From contig NZ_FPKW01000001.1 of assembly GCF_900114875.1 (NCBI RefSeq), positions 186,001 to 250,000 on the forward strand: a stretch of 64,000 bases of DNA, given 5' to 3'. The DNA is from Chryseobacterium limigenitum (GTDB lineage Bacteria > Bacteroidota > Bacteroidia > Flavobacteriales > Weeksellaceae). Shown piece by piece: positions 26,116-33,608 of this stretch (the stretch's first letter is position 1; the number at the start of each line of letters is the position of its first letter). Both the position numbers and the translations under genes were made by a program. Below the pieces are notes generated by a model. The model was not told the origin of the DNA and ran no database searches. It saw only the letters and a program-made list of their open reading frames with translations.

Positions 26116-26724
26116 TTATTCAAAATCCCTTTCATTCAATAAGGTGTAGGTGAACTTATTTCCGAAAGCATTTCTTGCGTTTTTACATTTAAGCATGAAT
26201 TCCTGAAAATGTCTTGCATCTGCAAAAACCTGACATCCTGCTGAAAATTGAGTGTTGTCTGAATTCCAGTCTCCATTGAACGGACCTTTGTGAATATTAA
26301 TCCCAAACATTCCTGTTTCAACTATTGTTGTTGGTTTGATGTCTAAATTTCCATTTTTATTATCATCCCGATAGACTTTTACATTTCCTAATCTTTGACA
26401 AACAGCATCATATTTCCCTTGATGCTTATCTATCTTATGAGTTCCTACATATTGCCCTTCCATTAAAATGGCTGTCCCTTTGTCGTTAACAGGGTGTTCC
26501 AAATAGTATATGCTCGGATCTGTGGTTATCGGATAATAATTCACATACCAGTTCTCCATAAAGTTATGAAAAACAACTAAAGTATCGTCAAATTTTTCAT
26601 GTCTTAATGCTTTATTTCTTATTCCGACGATGTTGATGTTCCAATCTACTTCGGGAGTGTTGTAAATTCTGTATTTTTTAGAATTCATAACATTCAGAAT
26701 ACTGTTAATGTTTGGCTGTATCAT
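26116..26724 (-). CDS. L,D-transpeptidase-like protein
   Basis: 202 residues without a recognisable signal peptide. The second half has GMFGINIHKGPF, then QFSAGCQVFADARHFQEFM. His145 followed by Ser161-Ala-Gly-Cys164 has the spacing of the YkuD-type L,D-transpeptidase active site (H-x(14-17)-[ST]-H-G-C), with Ala in place of the second His. Phage and bacterial relatives with SxGCQ motifs exist, but I cannot name one. Possible roles are peptidoglycan cleavage or cross-linking, or a thiol hydrolase on another substrate. Gaps of 17 and 24 bases to its neighbours place it firmly in the caspase operon. Confidence 0.55.
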   Translation of the reverse strand: MIQPNINSILNVMNSKKYRIYNTPEVDWNINIVGIRNKALRHEKFDDTLVVFHNFMENWYVNYYPITTDPSIYYLEHPVNDKGTAILMEGQYVGTHKIDKHQGKYDAVCQRLGNVKVYRDDNKNGNLDIKPTTIVETGMFGINIHKGPFNGDWNSDNTQFSAGCQVFADARHFQEFMLKCKNARNAFGNKFTYTLLNERDFE

Positions 26725-26741
26725 GATGATTAGTTTTTAGA

Positions 26742-27884
26742 TTAATTCCAATCCAGCGATTGATTATTTGAATTAATTCCCCAAGCGATTCCCAAAAGTG
26801 TAAATGAATTACCATTTATTCCTTCAAAATTTTTCCCAAAACCTCCGTTGAGATAAAGATTTTGATTGATCTTGTAAGTAACCAGGCCTACAGAACGTTC
26901 ATCACTCAGATCGCCTTCCCTTTTAATAAATTCGTATGATAAAGAGAATTTTTTAAATTCTACCTGAAGTCTTGCTCCATAATCAACAAAATTCATGTTG
27001 GAAAAAAGCTGAGTATCGCTGTTAAAGTAATGATTGTCTTTAAGATACCTTGAAAACAGATAAGCATTTATAAAGCTGTCATAGGTTTTTGGATCTAATG
27101 ACTGAGAAAACTTTAAGGTTGCCCAAGCTCCTACTCTTCCTTGATAATTGTTTGAGAATTCTTTGTTTTCAAAAACATGATTATAGGCTGCTGCAACGTC
27201 TAAGGAAAGTTTTGGATTATTTAAAACTTTGTAGAAATCGAACTTTGAAATATCAGATTCATTATCAATATACTTCATTGCTAATTGTTGGATTTCATGT
27301 CTTTTGTCTTTAAGCAACTTTCTAATGCAGTTGTCACCACTTTCTGTACATTCATCTAACTCAAGCTTATACTTTTTTAGGATCTCATTTGTTGCTTTGA
27401 CTTTGAATTTCTGATTTTTGATTTTCAAACTATCTTTAAAAATATCGAAATTCTTTTTCATTTCATCTTTATTAATACTGTAAATAGTGATAACATTCGT
27501 TCTAAATCCTATGGTTGCATTAGAATAATCTGCTTCTTTTTTTACAGAAAGTGAAAATGTGGCTTTCAATAAATTATTAAATGAATTGTATCTCTCAAAA
27601 TTGTCATAATACCCATAATATTGCCATCCATTGAATTTCTTATTGATAAGTAAAGGGGTAATATCAAATGATAAGTCATCAATATTATTTAAATTCAAAT
27701 TATAGGCTTTTACATATGGCTGTACAGATATTATTGAAGGTGCATTATCAAGAAGCATTTGTGATGGCGAGCTTGATACCGCAATTTTTTTCAATCCACT
27801 ATCGTCTTTAATATTAACTGGATCATCCTGAGAAAAGAAAGAGTTACTTATTAAAAATGCTAATATTACTGCTATATTTTTCAT
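26742..27884 (-). CDS. Outer-membrane beta-barrel protein of the caspase operon
   Basis: 380 residues with a signal peptide (MKNIAVILAFLISNSFFSQ). The remainder alternates polar and hydrophobic residues in many strands (FDITPLLINKKFNGWQYYGY, VDYGARLQVEFKKFSLSYEF, NLYLNGGFGKNF), with a helical insert at about 130-215. This suggests a porin-like barrel, possibly carrying a periplasmic segment. No family name recognised. Its start overlaps the upstream gene by four bases (ATGA). Its presence ties the operon's action to the outer membrane. Confidence 0.7.
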   Translation of the reverse strand: MKNIAVILAFLISNSFFSQDDPVNIKDDSGLKKIAVSSSPSQMLLDNAPSIISVQPYVKAYNLNLNNIDDLSFDITPLLINKKFNGWQYYGYYDNFERYNSFNNLLKATFSLSVKKEADYSNATIGFRTNVITIYSINKDEMKKNFDIFKDSLKIKNQKFKVKATNEILKKYKLELDECTESGDNCIRKLLKDKRHEIQQLAMKYIDNESDISKFDFYKVLNNPKLSLDVAAAYNHVFENKEFSNNYQGRVGAWATLKFSQSLDPKTYDSFINAYLFSRYLKDNHYFNSDTQLFSNMNFVDYGARLQVEFKKFSLSYEFIKREGDLSDERSVGLVTYKINQNLYLNGGFGKNFEGINGNSFTLLGIAWGINSNNQSLDWN

Positions 27885-28285
27885 GATAAATCTATATTTT
27901 TAACGATTTTTACCAATTTCTTTTTGGAAGCAGGATAGTAATCATCATATTTTGTATATACCTTATTGTTACCATTTTCACTTAAAGAATATTTTAACTC
28001 TAAGGCTTTAATTTGTTCATCTAATGATTCTTCATTGTCATACTGAAGCATTGTTTCAAAAACAAGAGTTCCGTTTTTATGATTAATACTATCTCCAATC
28101 GAAGTTGAAGGGATATTAGCTGTATTGTCTGTTGACGAAGCAACGACTTTCGAATAGAAATTTCCGTTATCAACTATTTCCAGATAGACTTCTGTAAAAA
28201 TTGGTAATAGCCCGGTTACATTTGACATTTCAAAGCTTAAAGAGATTTGTCCTCCTCTTGTGTTAAAATTTTTAATTGCATTCAT
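27881..28285 (-). CDS. Small beta-rich protein of unknown function
   Basis: 134 residues, no signal peptide. Beta-strand rich (GGQISLSFEMSNVTG, PIFTEVYLEIVDNGNFYSKV, KNGTLVFETMLQYDN), compatible with a beta-sandwich or immunoglobulin-like fold, and a Lys-rich C-terminus. Not recognised. Second gene of the operon, overlapping the barrel gene by four bases. It resembles the 24776-25273 protein only in composition, not in alignable sequence. Confidence 0.7.
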   Translation of the reverse strand: MNAIKNFNTRGGQISLSFEMSNVTGLLPIFTEVYLEIVDNGNFYSKVVASSTDNTANIPSTSIGDSINHKNGTLVFETMLQYDNEESLDEQIKALELKYSLSENGNNKVYTKYDDYYPASKKKLVKIVKNIDLS

Positions 28286-28328
28286 GATAATTAATTTTAG
28301 TTGTTAATAATTTTTATGTATAAAGTTT

Positions 28329-29027
28329 TTATTTCATAATTTTTTCGGCTTCTCCAGTCAAAGCCACTGCTTTTTCACCTTTTCCAAGCTCAATTTCTTT
28401 TACAAGATTGTTGTTTTTTAGGATTTCGATTTTTTTCTCAATTTCAGTATTATCTTGATTTACTTCTGTTTTGATGAGGTCAAGAAGTCTGAATTTATCC
28501 TCTTTGTTTTTGATAGATTTCATTATTTCTGTGTAAGCAGGAGTTTGAAATTGTATCAATTCTTGATCGGTTATTTGTGTTTTGTCTTCTGCAGCTAATG
28601 CAATTGTTTTTATTGTTTTGTTTGTAACCTCTTGTTTACCTTCTATACTGTCTAATTTTTTTTCAATTTTTTCAATTTTTTGAATTACTCTCCCCGTAAT
28701 ATTATTTAAAAAATCAAGTGATGCGTAAGAAGCAATAATGCAAAATCCAGAAAAAATTAAATAATTAACTGATTGGCCAATAATTTTATCATCCGTTCCG
28801 CTTTTTTTAATGTATAAACTATTGATGATATCACTTGAGACAAGACTAAGAAAAAGAGGTACTGTGAAAGAAGCAATAATTCCCAGACAAATGTTTTTTG
28901 ATAAGACGACTCCATTACAGGTTGTGCCTTTCAATGTGTTTCCTATTCCGCCAACAATTCCGCAAATGAGCATAATATAAATCAAATTAATTGTTGGTTC
29001 GCTTAAAAAATTTAGTAATGTTAACAT
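28329..29027 (-). CDS. Membrane protein with coiled coil and winged-helix-like C-terminus
   Basis: 232 residues. Three or four hydrophobic segments in the first 115 (about 11-31, 44-62, 88-105), then a coiled coil (IQKIEKIEKKLDSIEGK) and a C-terminal 70-residue segment patterned like a winged helix (FRLLDLIKTEVNQ, EKKIEILKNNNLVKEIEL, EKAVALTGEAEKIM). I associate this layout with proteins annotated 'YEATS-associated helix-containing', a group tied to predicted immunity or signalling loci, but this is from memory and unverified. First gene of the caspase operon. It could sense a signal in the membrane or anchor a complex. Confidence 0.65.
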   Translation of the reverse strand: MLTLLNFLSEPTINLIYIMLICGIVGGIGNTLKGTTCNGVVLSKNICLGIIASFTVPLFLSLVSSDIINSLYIKKSGTDDKIIGQSVNYLIFSGFCIIASYASLDFLNNITGRVIQKIEKIEKKLDSIEGKQEVTNKTIKTIALAAEDKTQITDQELIQFQTPAYTEIMKSIKNKEDKFRLLDLIKTEVNQDNTEIEKKIEILKNNNLVKEIELGKGEKAVALTGEAEKIMK

Positions 29028-29052
29028 GGTTATTAGTTTTTGTTTTCTGAGA

Positions 29053-29117
29053 CAAAGTTTGCTATTAATCAGGGCTCTAGCAAATAAATGTCGTGAATGA
29101 CGCGAAAAATGACGTGA
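29053..29117 (-). promoter_or_regulatory. Promoter and LytTR-type direct repeats of the caspase operon
   Basis: On the minus strand TTG (29083-29081), 20 bases, AAACTTTG (29060-29053, one mismatch to TAnnTTTG) puts the start about 20 bases before the first ATG (29027). Directly upstream, given on the plus strand, are AATGTCGTGA (29087-29096), AATGACGCGA (29096-29105) and AATGACGTGA (29108-29117). The first and third are 21 bases apart, the spacing of LytTR binding repeats, and sit where an activator touches polymerase. Confidence 0.65.
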
Positions 29118-29208
29118 GTGGTAACGATGAATTTGATAATTATTAATTCAGATAATAAAACAAACTTTTAAGGGAATAATATTTGAGTTTTGAACAATAG
29201 AAAAACAA

Positions 29209-29236
29209 AAAGCCATGAGAAAATTCCCATGGCTTT
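29209..29236 (-). terminator. Terminator of the DHA2 exporter gene
   Basis: AAAGCCATG and CATGGCTTT pair with a small inner GAA/TTC stem. On the minus strand the hairpin is followed by TTTTTGTTTTT. It lies 140 bases past the exporter stop. Confidence 0.75.
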
Positions 29237-29375
29237 AAACAATATATTAATTAAAAAATTTAATTAGACTTTATCTTTCGAGATCCATTTATCAACTTTT
29301 GGAGCTTCATATATTTTTATTTAAAAGAGATTCTTTCATTTTCTTATTTTTTGAATAGTAAATTTAAACGTAATA

Positions 29376-30785
29376 TTAAGACTTCGCCATTTCTGCCCTC
29401 TTAATTTTCACTTCTTTTACGACTAAATAAGTTAATATTCCAATAGCACAAACCGCATAAGCTGTTAAAATTCCCAAGCTTAAATTCCCAACCGCCCATT
29501 TTGATGGGAAGATCTGGCTCATTAAACTCATAAACGATAAGCCTATTCCTGCACCCAGAAAATAGCTTGTGCTTGTTAAACTGGAAGCCACTCCATAATG
29601 TGAAGGCTTTACATCTTGGATACCTAAAATCGATAAACTTGTAAAACAAAACGTCATTCCAACTCCTGAGATACACGCTGCACCTAATAAAACACTTGTT
29701 AACGGATGACCAATATAAACTGACATAAATAATAAAATAGCTCCCATCAGCATAAAACTCCACCCAAAAACCCCCATTTGAGAAGGGTTTATTTTTTTTG
29801 AAATATGGGGCAGAACAAATTTTGAAATTAATGCAGACATCAAACTAAACGGAACCAACATTAATCCCGCCGAAGCCGCACTGTGATTCATATCTTTCTG
29901 CAACATCAAAGAGATCAGAAATAAAAATGAAATGAAAAATGCTCCCAAAGCAAAAAACGTAATATTAGAAATCACTAAAGATCTGTGTTTCAACAATTGT
30001 AGATCAATTAACGGTTGGGTAACCGTTTTTAAACGGTAAAATACAACTCCCAAAATAGCAAATGAGATGGCTAGAGAGCCAATAACCTGAATAGGCTGTT
30101 CTTTGATATGGAATAATTCGTGGGTTCCGTAAGTTAACGACAACAGTCCCAAAACAAGGAGAATTCCAGATATGGTATCTGTTTTTTGAACATTCGTATT
30201 CTTCTCATCCTTAGGTAGATATTGATACGAAAGAATAAGAGTTACCAAAAGAATCGGAACATTAATAAGGAAAACCCAATGCCAGCTCATATAAGTACTG
30301 ATGATGCCTCCAATGGACAATCCACTACCCGATCCGATCGCTGCAAATGAGCTGAAAACGCCTAAAGCACGATTCCTTTCCTGATTTTCCCTGAAAGTAT
30401 TCGTAACAATAGACAATGCAGAAGGCATGATAAATGCCGCTCCCAACCCTTGTAACGCACGGAATATGGCTAAAACCTGAAAGTTGGTTGAAAGTCCGGC
30501 GCCTAAAGACGTCAACATAAAAATGAGTCCGCCAATAAGAAATATTCTTTTACGCCCGATTTGGTCGGTTAATTTTCCTCCAATAATTAAAAATCCACCA
30601 AAAAACAGAACATACAGTGTCTGTAACCATTGAACAGTATCCGCTCCAATACCGAATTGCTCCTGAATGGAAGGAATTGTCAGGTTAATGATAGCAATAT
30701 CAAGGGCTTCCACAAAAGTTCCTATCGAAGCTAAAATTAATATCAGGTTTTTTCTTGTTGGCATGATCTTCAAAATTTCTGGCAA
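29376..30785 (-). CDS. DHA2-type (EmrB/QacA) multidrug exporter of the MFS
   Basis: 469 residues with about 14 membrane helices, the size of the DHA2 group. N-terminal motif ALDIAIINLTIPSI (motif D1 type) and the loop GGKLTDQIGRKRIF (motif A). Proton-driven export of drugs or toxic metabolites is the family function; the substrate is unknown. It is divergent from an Lrp-type regulator across 122 bases. The intergenic palindrome at 30826-30838 overlaps promoter elements on both sides, so the regulator probably controls this gene. Confidence 0.93.
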   Translation of the reverse strand: MPEILKIMPTRKNLILILASIGTFVEALDIAIINLTIPSIQEQFGIGADTVQWLQTLYVLFFGGFLIIGGKLTDQIGRKRIFLIGGLIFMLTSLGAGLSTNFQVLAIFRALQGLGAAFIMPSALSIVTNTFRENQERNRALGVFSSFAAIGSGSGLSIGGIISTYMSWHWVFLINVPILLVTLILSYQYLPKDEKNTNVQKTDTISGILLVLGLLSLTYGTHELFHIKEQPIQVIGSLAISFAILGVVFYRLKTVTQPLIDLQLLKHRSLVISNITFFALGAFFISFLFLISLMLQKDMNHSAASAGLMLVPFSLMSALISKFVLPHISKKINPSQMGVFGWSFMLMGAILLFMSVYIGHPLTSVLLGAACISGVGMTFCFTSLSILGIQDVKPSHYGVASSLTSTSYFLGAGIGLSFMSLMSQIFPSKWAVGNLSLGILTAYAVCAIGILTYLVVKEVKIKRAEMAKS

Positions 30786-30822
30786 AATTACTATTATTAG
30801 AACGTTTTTGAAAATTATGTAT

Positions 30823-30868
30823 TAAATTTGGAACAAATATTGTCTTAATTGATTTATTAAGAACAAAT
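30823..30868. promoter_or_regulatory. Divergent promoters with Lrp-type operator candidate
   Basis: ATTTG-GAA-CAAAT (30826-30838) is a palindrome. It overlaps the plus-strand -7 box TAAATTTG (30823-30830) and a minus-strand promoter TTG (30866-30864), 22 bases, AATATTTG (30841-30834). GAACAAAT occurs three times (30831, 30861, 30902), the last across the regulator's start codon. Confidence 0.5.
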
Positions 30869-30907
30869 GTGCTTTTAATTGAATTTTAAACCTTAAAAAT
30901 AGAACAA

Positions 30908-31378
30908 ATGACAGTCGAAAATTATTCAGTCGATGAGAAAGACCTTTCTATACTGCGTTTATTGCAGAAGGATGCGAAATTAAGCATCAGAGATATTTCG
31001 GCAAGAATTAACCTGAGCCCAACACCAACGCATGAGCGCATCAAACGTATGGAAAAACTCGGAATCATTAAAGAATACACCGCAATTGTTGACCGTAAAA
31101 AAGTGAATAAAGGGATGATGGTTGTTTGTATGATCGCACTGAACGCCCATAATAAAAGCATTGCAACAAAATTCATAGAACAGGTAAGCAAACTTAAAGA
31201 GGTGGTTGAGTTCTACAATATCAGTGGCGAGTTTGATTTTATGCTGAAAATTTTAGCACCCAATATGGACGAATTTCATGATTTTTTTGTGAATCAGCTT
31301 TCTGAGATTGAGGGTATCGGGCAAACCAAAAGTATTTTTGTAATGAACAGTATCAAAGAAAGTTCTCAAATACTCTAA
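30908..31378 (+). CDS. Lrp/AsnC family transcriptional regulator
   Basis: 156 residues. The N-terminal helix-turn-helix is typical (LSILRLLQKDAKLSIRDISA, then LSPTPTHERIKRMEKLGII). The C-terminal RAM domain has the ligand-binding pattern VVEFYNISGEFDFMLKILA. Family members sense amino acids or other small molecules and act locally or globally. Being divergent from the exporter, with a shared palindrome, makes local control of the exporter likely. Confidence 0.95.
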   Translation: MTVENYSVDEKDLSILRLLQKDAKLSIRDISARINLSPTPTHERIKRMEKLGIIKEYTAIVDRKKVNKGMMVVCMIALNAHNKSIATKFIEQVSKLKEVVEFYNISGEFDFMLKILAPNMDEFHDFFVNQLSEIEGIGQTKSIFVMNSIKESSQIL

Positions 31379-31552
31379 AGTTAATAGTTTAAATATTAAG
31401 TAATTTATGAATTTTGGTTAATTTTAATAATTTGATCGATAGTTATTTATGAATTAATTTTACAATATATATTATTTGAATTAAGAAAATAATACAAATA
31501 TTTTAATCTATTTCGCTAGATAAAATAAATATTTCAATCAATTATGTAAATT

Positions 31553-31655
31553 TTGCATGAAACCTAATATAATTTGCTATATTTGCGGATCGAAATAATT
31601 TTTTTTCATCATTTGTGTTTTTTTAGACCTCCTTTTTGGAGGTCTTTTTTTTTGT
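31553..31655 (+). ncRNA. Possible small RNA with own promoter and terminator
   Basis: TTG (31553-31555), 22 bases, TATATTTG (31578-31585) is a full promoter match, giving a start near 31591. About 37 bases later GACCTCC and GGAGGTC form a tight hairpin (31628-31646) followed by nine T. The transcript of about 60 bases has no coding frame. The next gene starts 147 bases beyond, so it could be a free small RNA or an attenuated leader. The rest of 31379-31552 and 31656-31801 is AT-rich with nothing recognised. Confidence 0.45.
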
Positions 31656-31801
31656 TTTAGATTTAAATGTAAACTATTAGTATTTAGCATATTATGATCT
31701 AAGTATAAATACTGAAAATAAAAAATAGTACTTTCTACGCTATATTATATCTCAATTAAGTGACAACTTTGTAATGTTAAACAACTTAAAAACATTACAC
31801 C

Positions 31802-32146
31802 ATGTCAAATTTCAAAATTAACATCATTGCCGGACCACTTTGGAGCAATGACGAAGCACAAAAATTAGGAGGTCGTATCGCAGCGGCACATTTAGGAAAG
31901 TTTACCGGGCAATGGAGCACCATTGTTGAGGGAGAAATGAATGTTATCGAAGTTGAGCTGAATACTCAGCCAACGGGAGACAGCGAATATACATTGGATG
32001 TTCTTGCTGGTCCTATATGGAGCATTGAGGATGCAAAAGAAGTTTGTCCTGCAATATGTGCGTCTTACGGAGGTACCTGGAACGGACAATGGACTACAGT
32101 TGTAGAAGGAAAAATGAGCGTTTGCGGCTGTGTCTTCAAATTCTAA
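31802..32146 (+). CDS. MVL-type mannan-binding lectin
   Basis: 114 residues made of two tandem repeats (about 5-53 and 66-112): GPLWSNDEAQKLGGRIAAAH..FTGQWSTIVEGEMNVI and GPIWSIEDAKEVCPAICASY..WNGQWTTVVEGKMSV. This is the layout and size of the cyanobacterial lectin MVL of Microcystis viridis, which binds the Man-alpha-1,6-Man core of N-glycans. The second repeat has four Cys (82, 86, 108, 110) that I do not recall in MVL and may form disulfides. No signal peptide, as in MVL. Solitary gene with its own terminator. Role in this organism unknown; glycan recognition on competitors, phage or hosts is possible. Confidence 0.92.
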   Translation: MSNFKINIIAGPLWSNDEAQKLGGRIAAAHLGKFTGQWSTIVEGEMNVIEVELNTQPTGDSEYTLDVLAGPIWSIEDAKEVCPAICASYGGTWNGQWTTVVEGKMSVCGCVFKF

Positions 32147-32165
32147 AATAATTAAAGCTATTATG

Positions 32166-32197
32166 AATCTCCAAGGTAACTTGGAGATTTTTTTGTT
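32166..32197 (+). terminator. Rho-independent terminator of the lectin gene
   Basis: AATCTCCAAG (32166-32175) pairs with CTTGGAGATT (32180-32189), loop GTAA, followed by TTTTTT. It lies 19 bases after the stop. Confidence 0.92.
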
Positions 32198-32289
32198 TTT
32201 AAGACTTCTTTTTTTTGTCGTTTCAGATTAAAATATTGGCAAACTTAAACAAACTGACAAGTTTAATTTTGCATCAAAATAATTCTGTT

Positions 32290-33498
32290 ATGATGGCAAA
32301 GACTGAAAAAAAGAAAAATACTTCTTATATTTTAGTGATAATTAATGTATTAATAGTGATTTTAGTGTCAAGCAATTTACGATCACCTATCATTTCTGTG
32401 GCTCCGGTATTAAGCGATGTGCGAGAAGCTTTAGGGTTGGATAATTTCCAGGTGAGTATGCTGACCTCTATTCCGCTGTTTATGTTTGCGACCTGTTCGG
32501 TTTTGGTGAGTCGATTTTCGCATAAATTCAGTATCAGTCGATTTTTGATGTATTCATTAATTATTTTAAGTTTTGGATTGTTCCTTAGAATTACAGGTTC
32601 TCTTTGGATGCTGTTTTTAGGATCAATATTTATCGGTTTAGGAATTTGTATCGGAAATGTAGTAACTCCTGGATATATTAAAAATAATTTCCCGAAGCAG
32701 ATCGGTTTAATGACGGGGATTTTTGCCGTATCAATGAACCTTACGGCGGCTTTGGCTTCAGGTTTCAGCGTAAGAATTGGGGAATGGACTGGTTTCGGAT
32801 GGCGAGGATCTCTCGGAATCTGGCTGGTTATTGCGATGTTGGGACTTTTAGTTTTAAGTCTTGAAATTATATTCAATAATAAAAATTCAGATGAGACGAA
32901 AACGGTTTTAAGTGTTTCGGATTTTAATATGTTTAAATCTTCCCAAGCTTGGAGCATCAGCGTTTTTATGGGATTGCAGTCTTTATTTTATTATTGTCTG
33001 ATGACGTGGCTTCCTTCTTTGCTTACAGATTTTAATATGCAGGCAGAAAGTACGGGATGGGTTCTTTTTGTGATTCAAATTACGATGATTCCGGTTGCTT
33101 TTTGCTGCCCGATTATCGCGAGTAAAATGAAAAATCAGAGAATCTTGATTGTTTTTATTTGCTCTTTAATGTTTGCAAGTACGATGATGTTTGTATGGTT
33201 ACAATCTCAATGGATCTATGTAAATGCTGTTATCATCGGGATTTCCAATGGATTATCTTTTAGTTTATCTATTTTATTCTTTTCAACAAGAACAAAAAAC
33301 AGCGCGAATGCGATCAAAATTTCAGGAATGGCTCAGTCTGTCGGATATTTAATTGCCGCATTTGGCCCGCCAATTTTCGGAAAACTACATGATTGGGATA
33401 TTTCCTGGAAAAGTTCTTTTTATTTTTTAAGTTGTGCTGTAATTCTGATGTTTTATTTTGGAATGAAAGCTGCGAAGAATAGAAACGTTGAGGATTAA
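32290..33498 (+). CDS. MFS transporter of the CynX/NimT type
   Basis: 402 residues from ATG 32290. A longer frame from 32215 would cross a -7 box (TAATTTTG, 32264-32271), so the downstream start is preferred. About 12 membrane helices. SSNLRSPIISVAPVL and the GWRGSLGIWLVI segment are typical of the CynX/NimT/YeaN group, some of which carry cyanate or nitroimidazoles; the substrate here is unknown. An inverted pair, AAACTT/AAGTTT (32241-32264), overlaps the promoter and may be an operator. It converges on bioA. Confidence 0.9.
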   Translation: MMAKTEKKKNTSYILVIINVLIVILVSSNLRSPIISVAPVLSDVREALGLDNFQVSMLTSIPLFMFATCSVLVSRFSHKFSISRFLMYSLIILSFGLFLRITGSLWMLFLGSIFIGLGICIGNVVTPGYIKNNFPKQIGLMTGIFAVSMNLTAALASGFSVRIGEWTGFGWRGSLGIWLVIAMLGLLVLSLEIIFNNKNSDETKTVLSVSDFNMFKSSQAWSISVFMGLQSLFYYCLMTWLPSLLTDFNMQAESTGWVLFVIQITMIPVAFCCPIIASKMKNQRILIVFICSLMFASTMMFVWLQSQWIYVNAVIIGISNGLSFSLSILFFSTRTKNSANAIKISGMAQSVGYLIAAFGPPIFGKLHDWDISWKSSFYFLSCAVILMFYFGMKAAKNRNVED

Positions 33499-33530
33499 TT
33501 TGCTTGTCAACTATATAATTAAGATATTCA

Positions 33531-33597
33531 TTTTGCCACCCCTAGGAATCTCCATATCGCAAATAAAGAACAGTAGAGATTTCTACGGGTAGCAAAG
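33531..33597. repeat. REP-like inverted repeat between convergent genes, copy G (variant)
   Basis: Arms TTGCCACCCCTAGGAATCTC and GAGATTTCTACGGGTAGCAA are inverse complements with a few mismatches. It lacks the GTCAT core but shares the size, position and GAATCTC edge of the other elements. Confidence 0.55.
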
Positions 33598-33608
33598 TGT
33601 GTGTGTAT

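Noticed and set aside
32325..32957. Long antisense frame inside the CynX/NimT-type transporter
   Set aside because: Shadow of a well-supported membrane protein gene; typical of AT-rich coding sequence.
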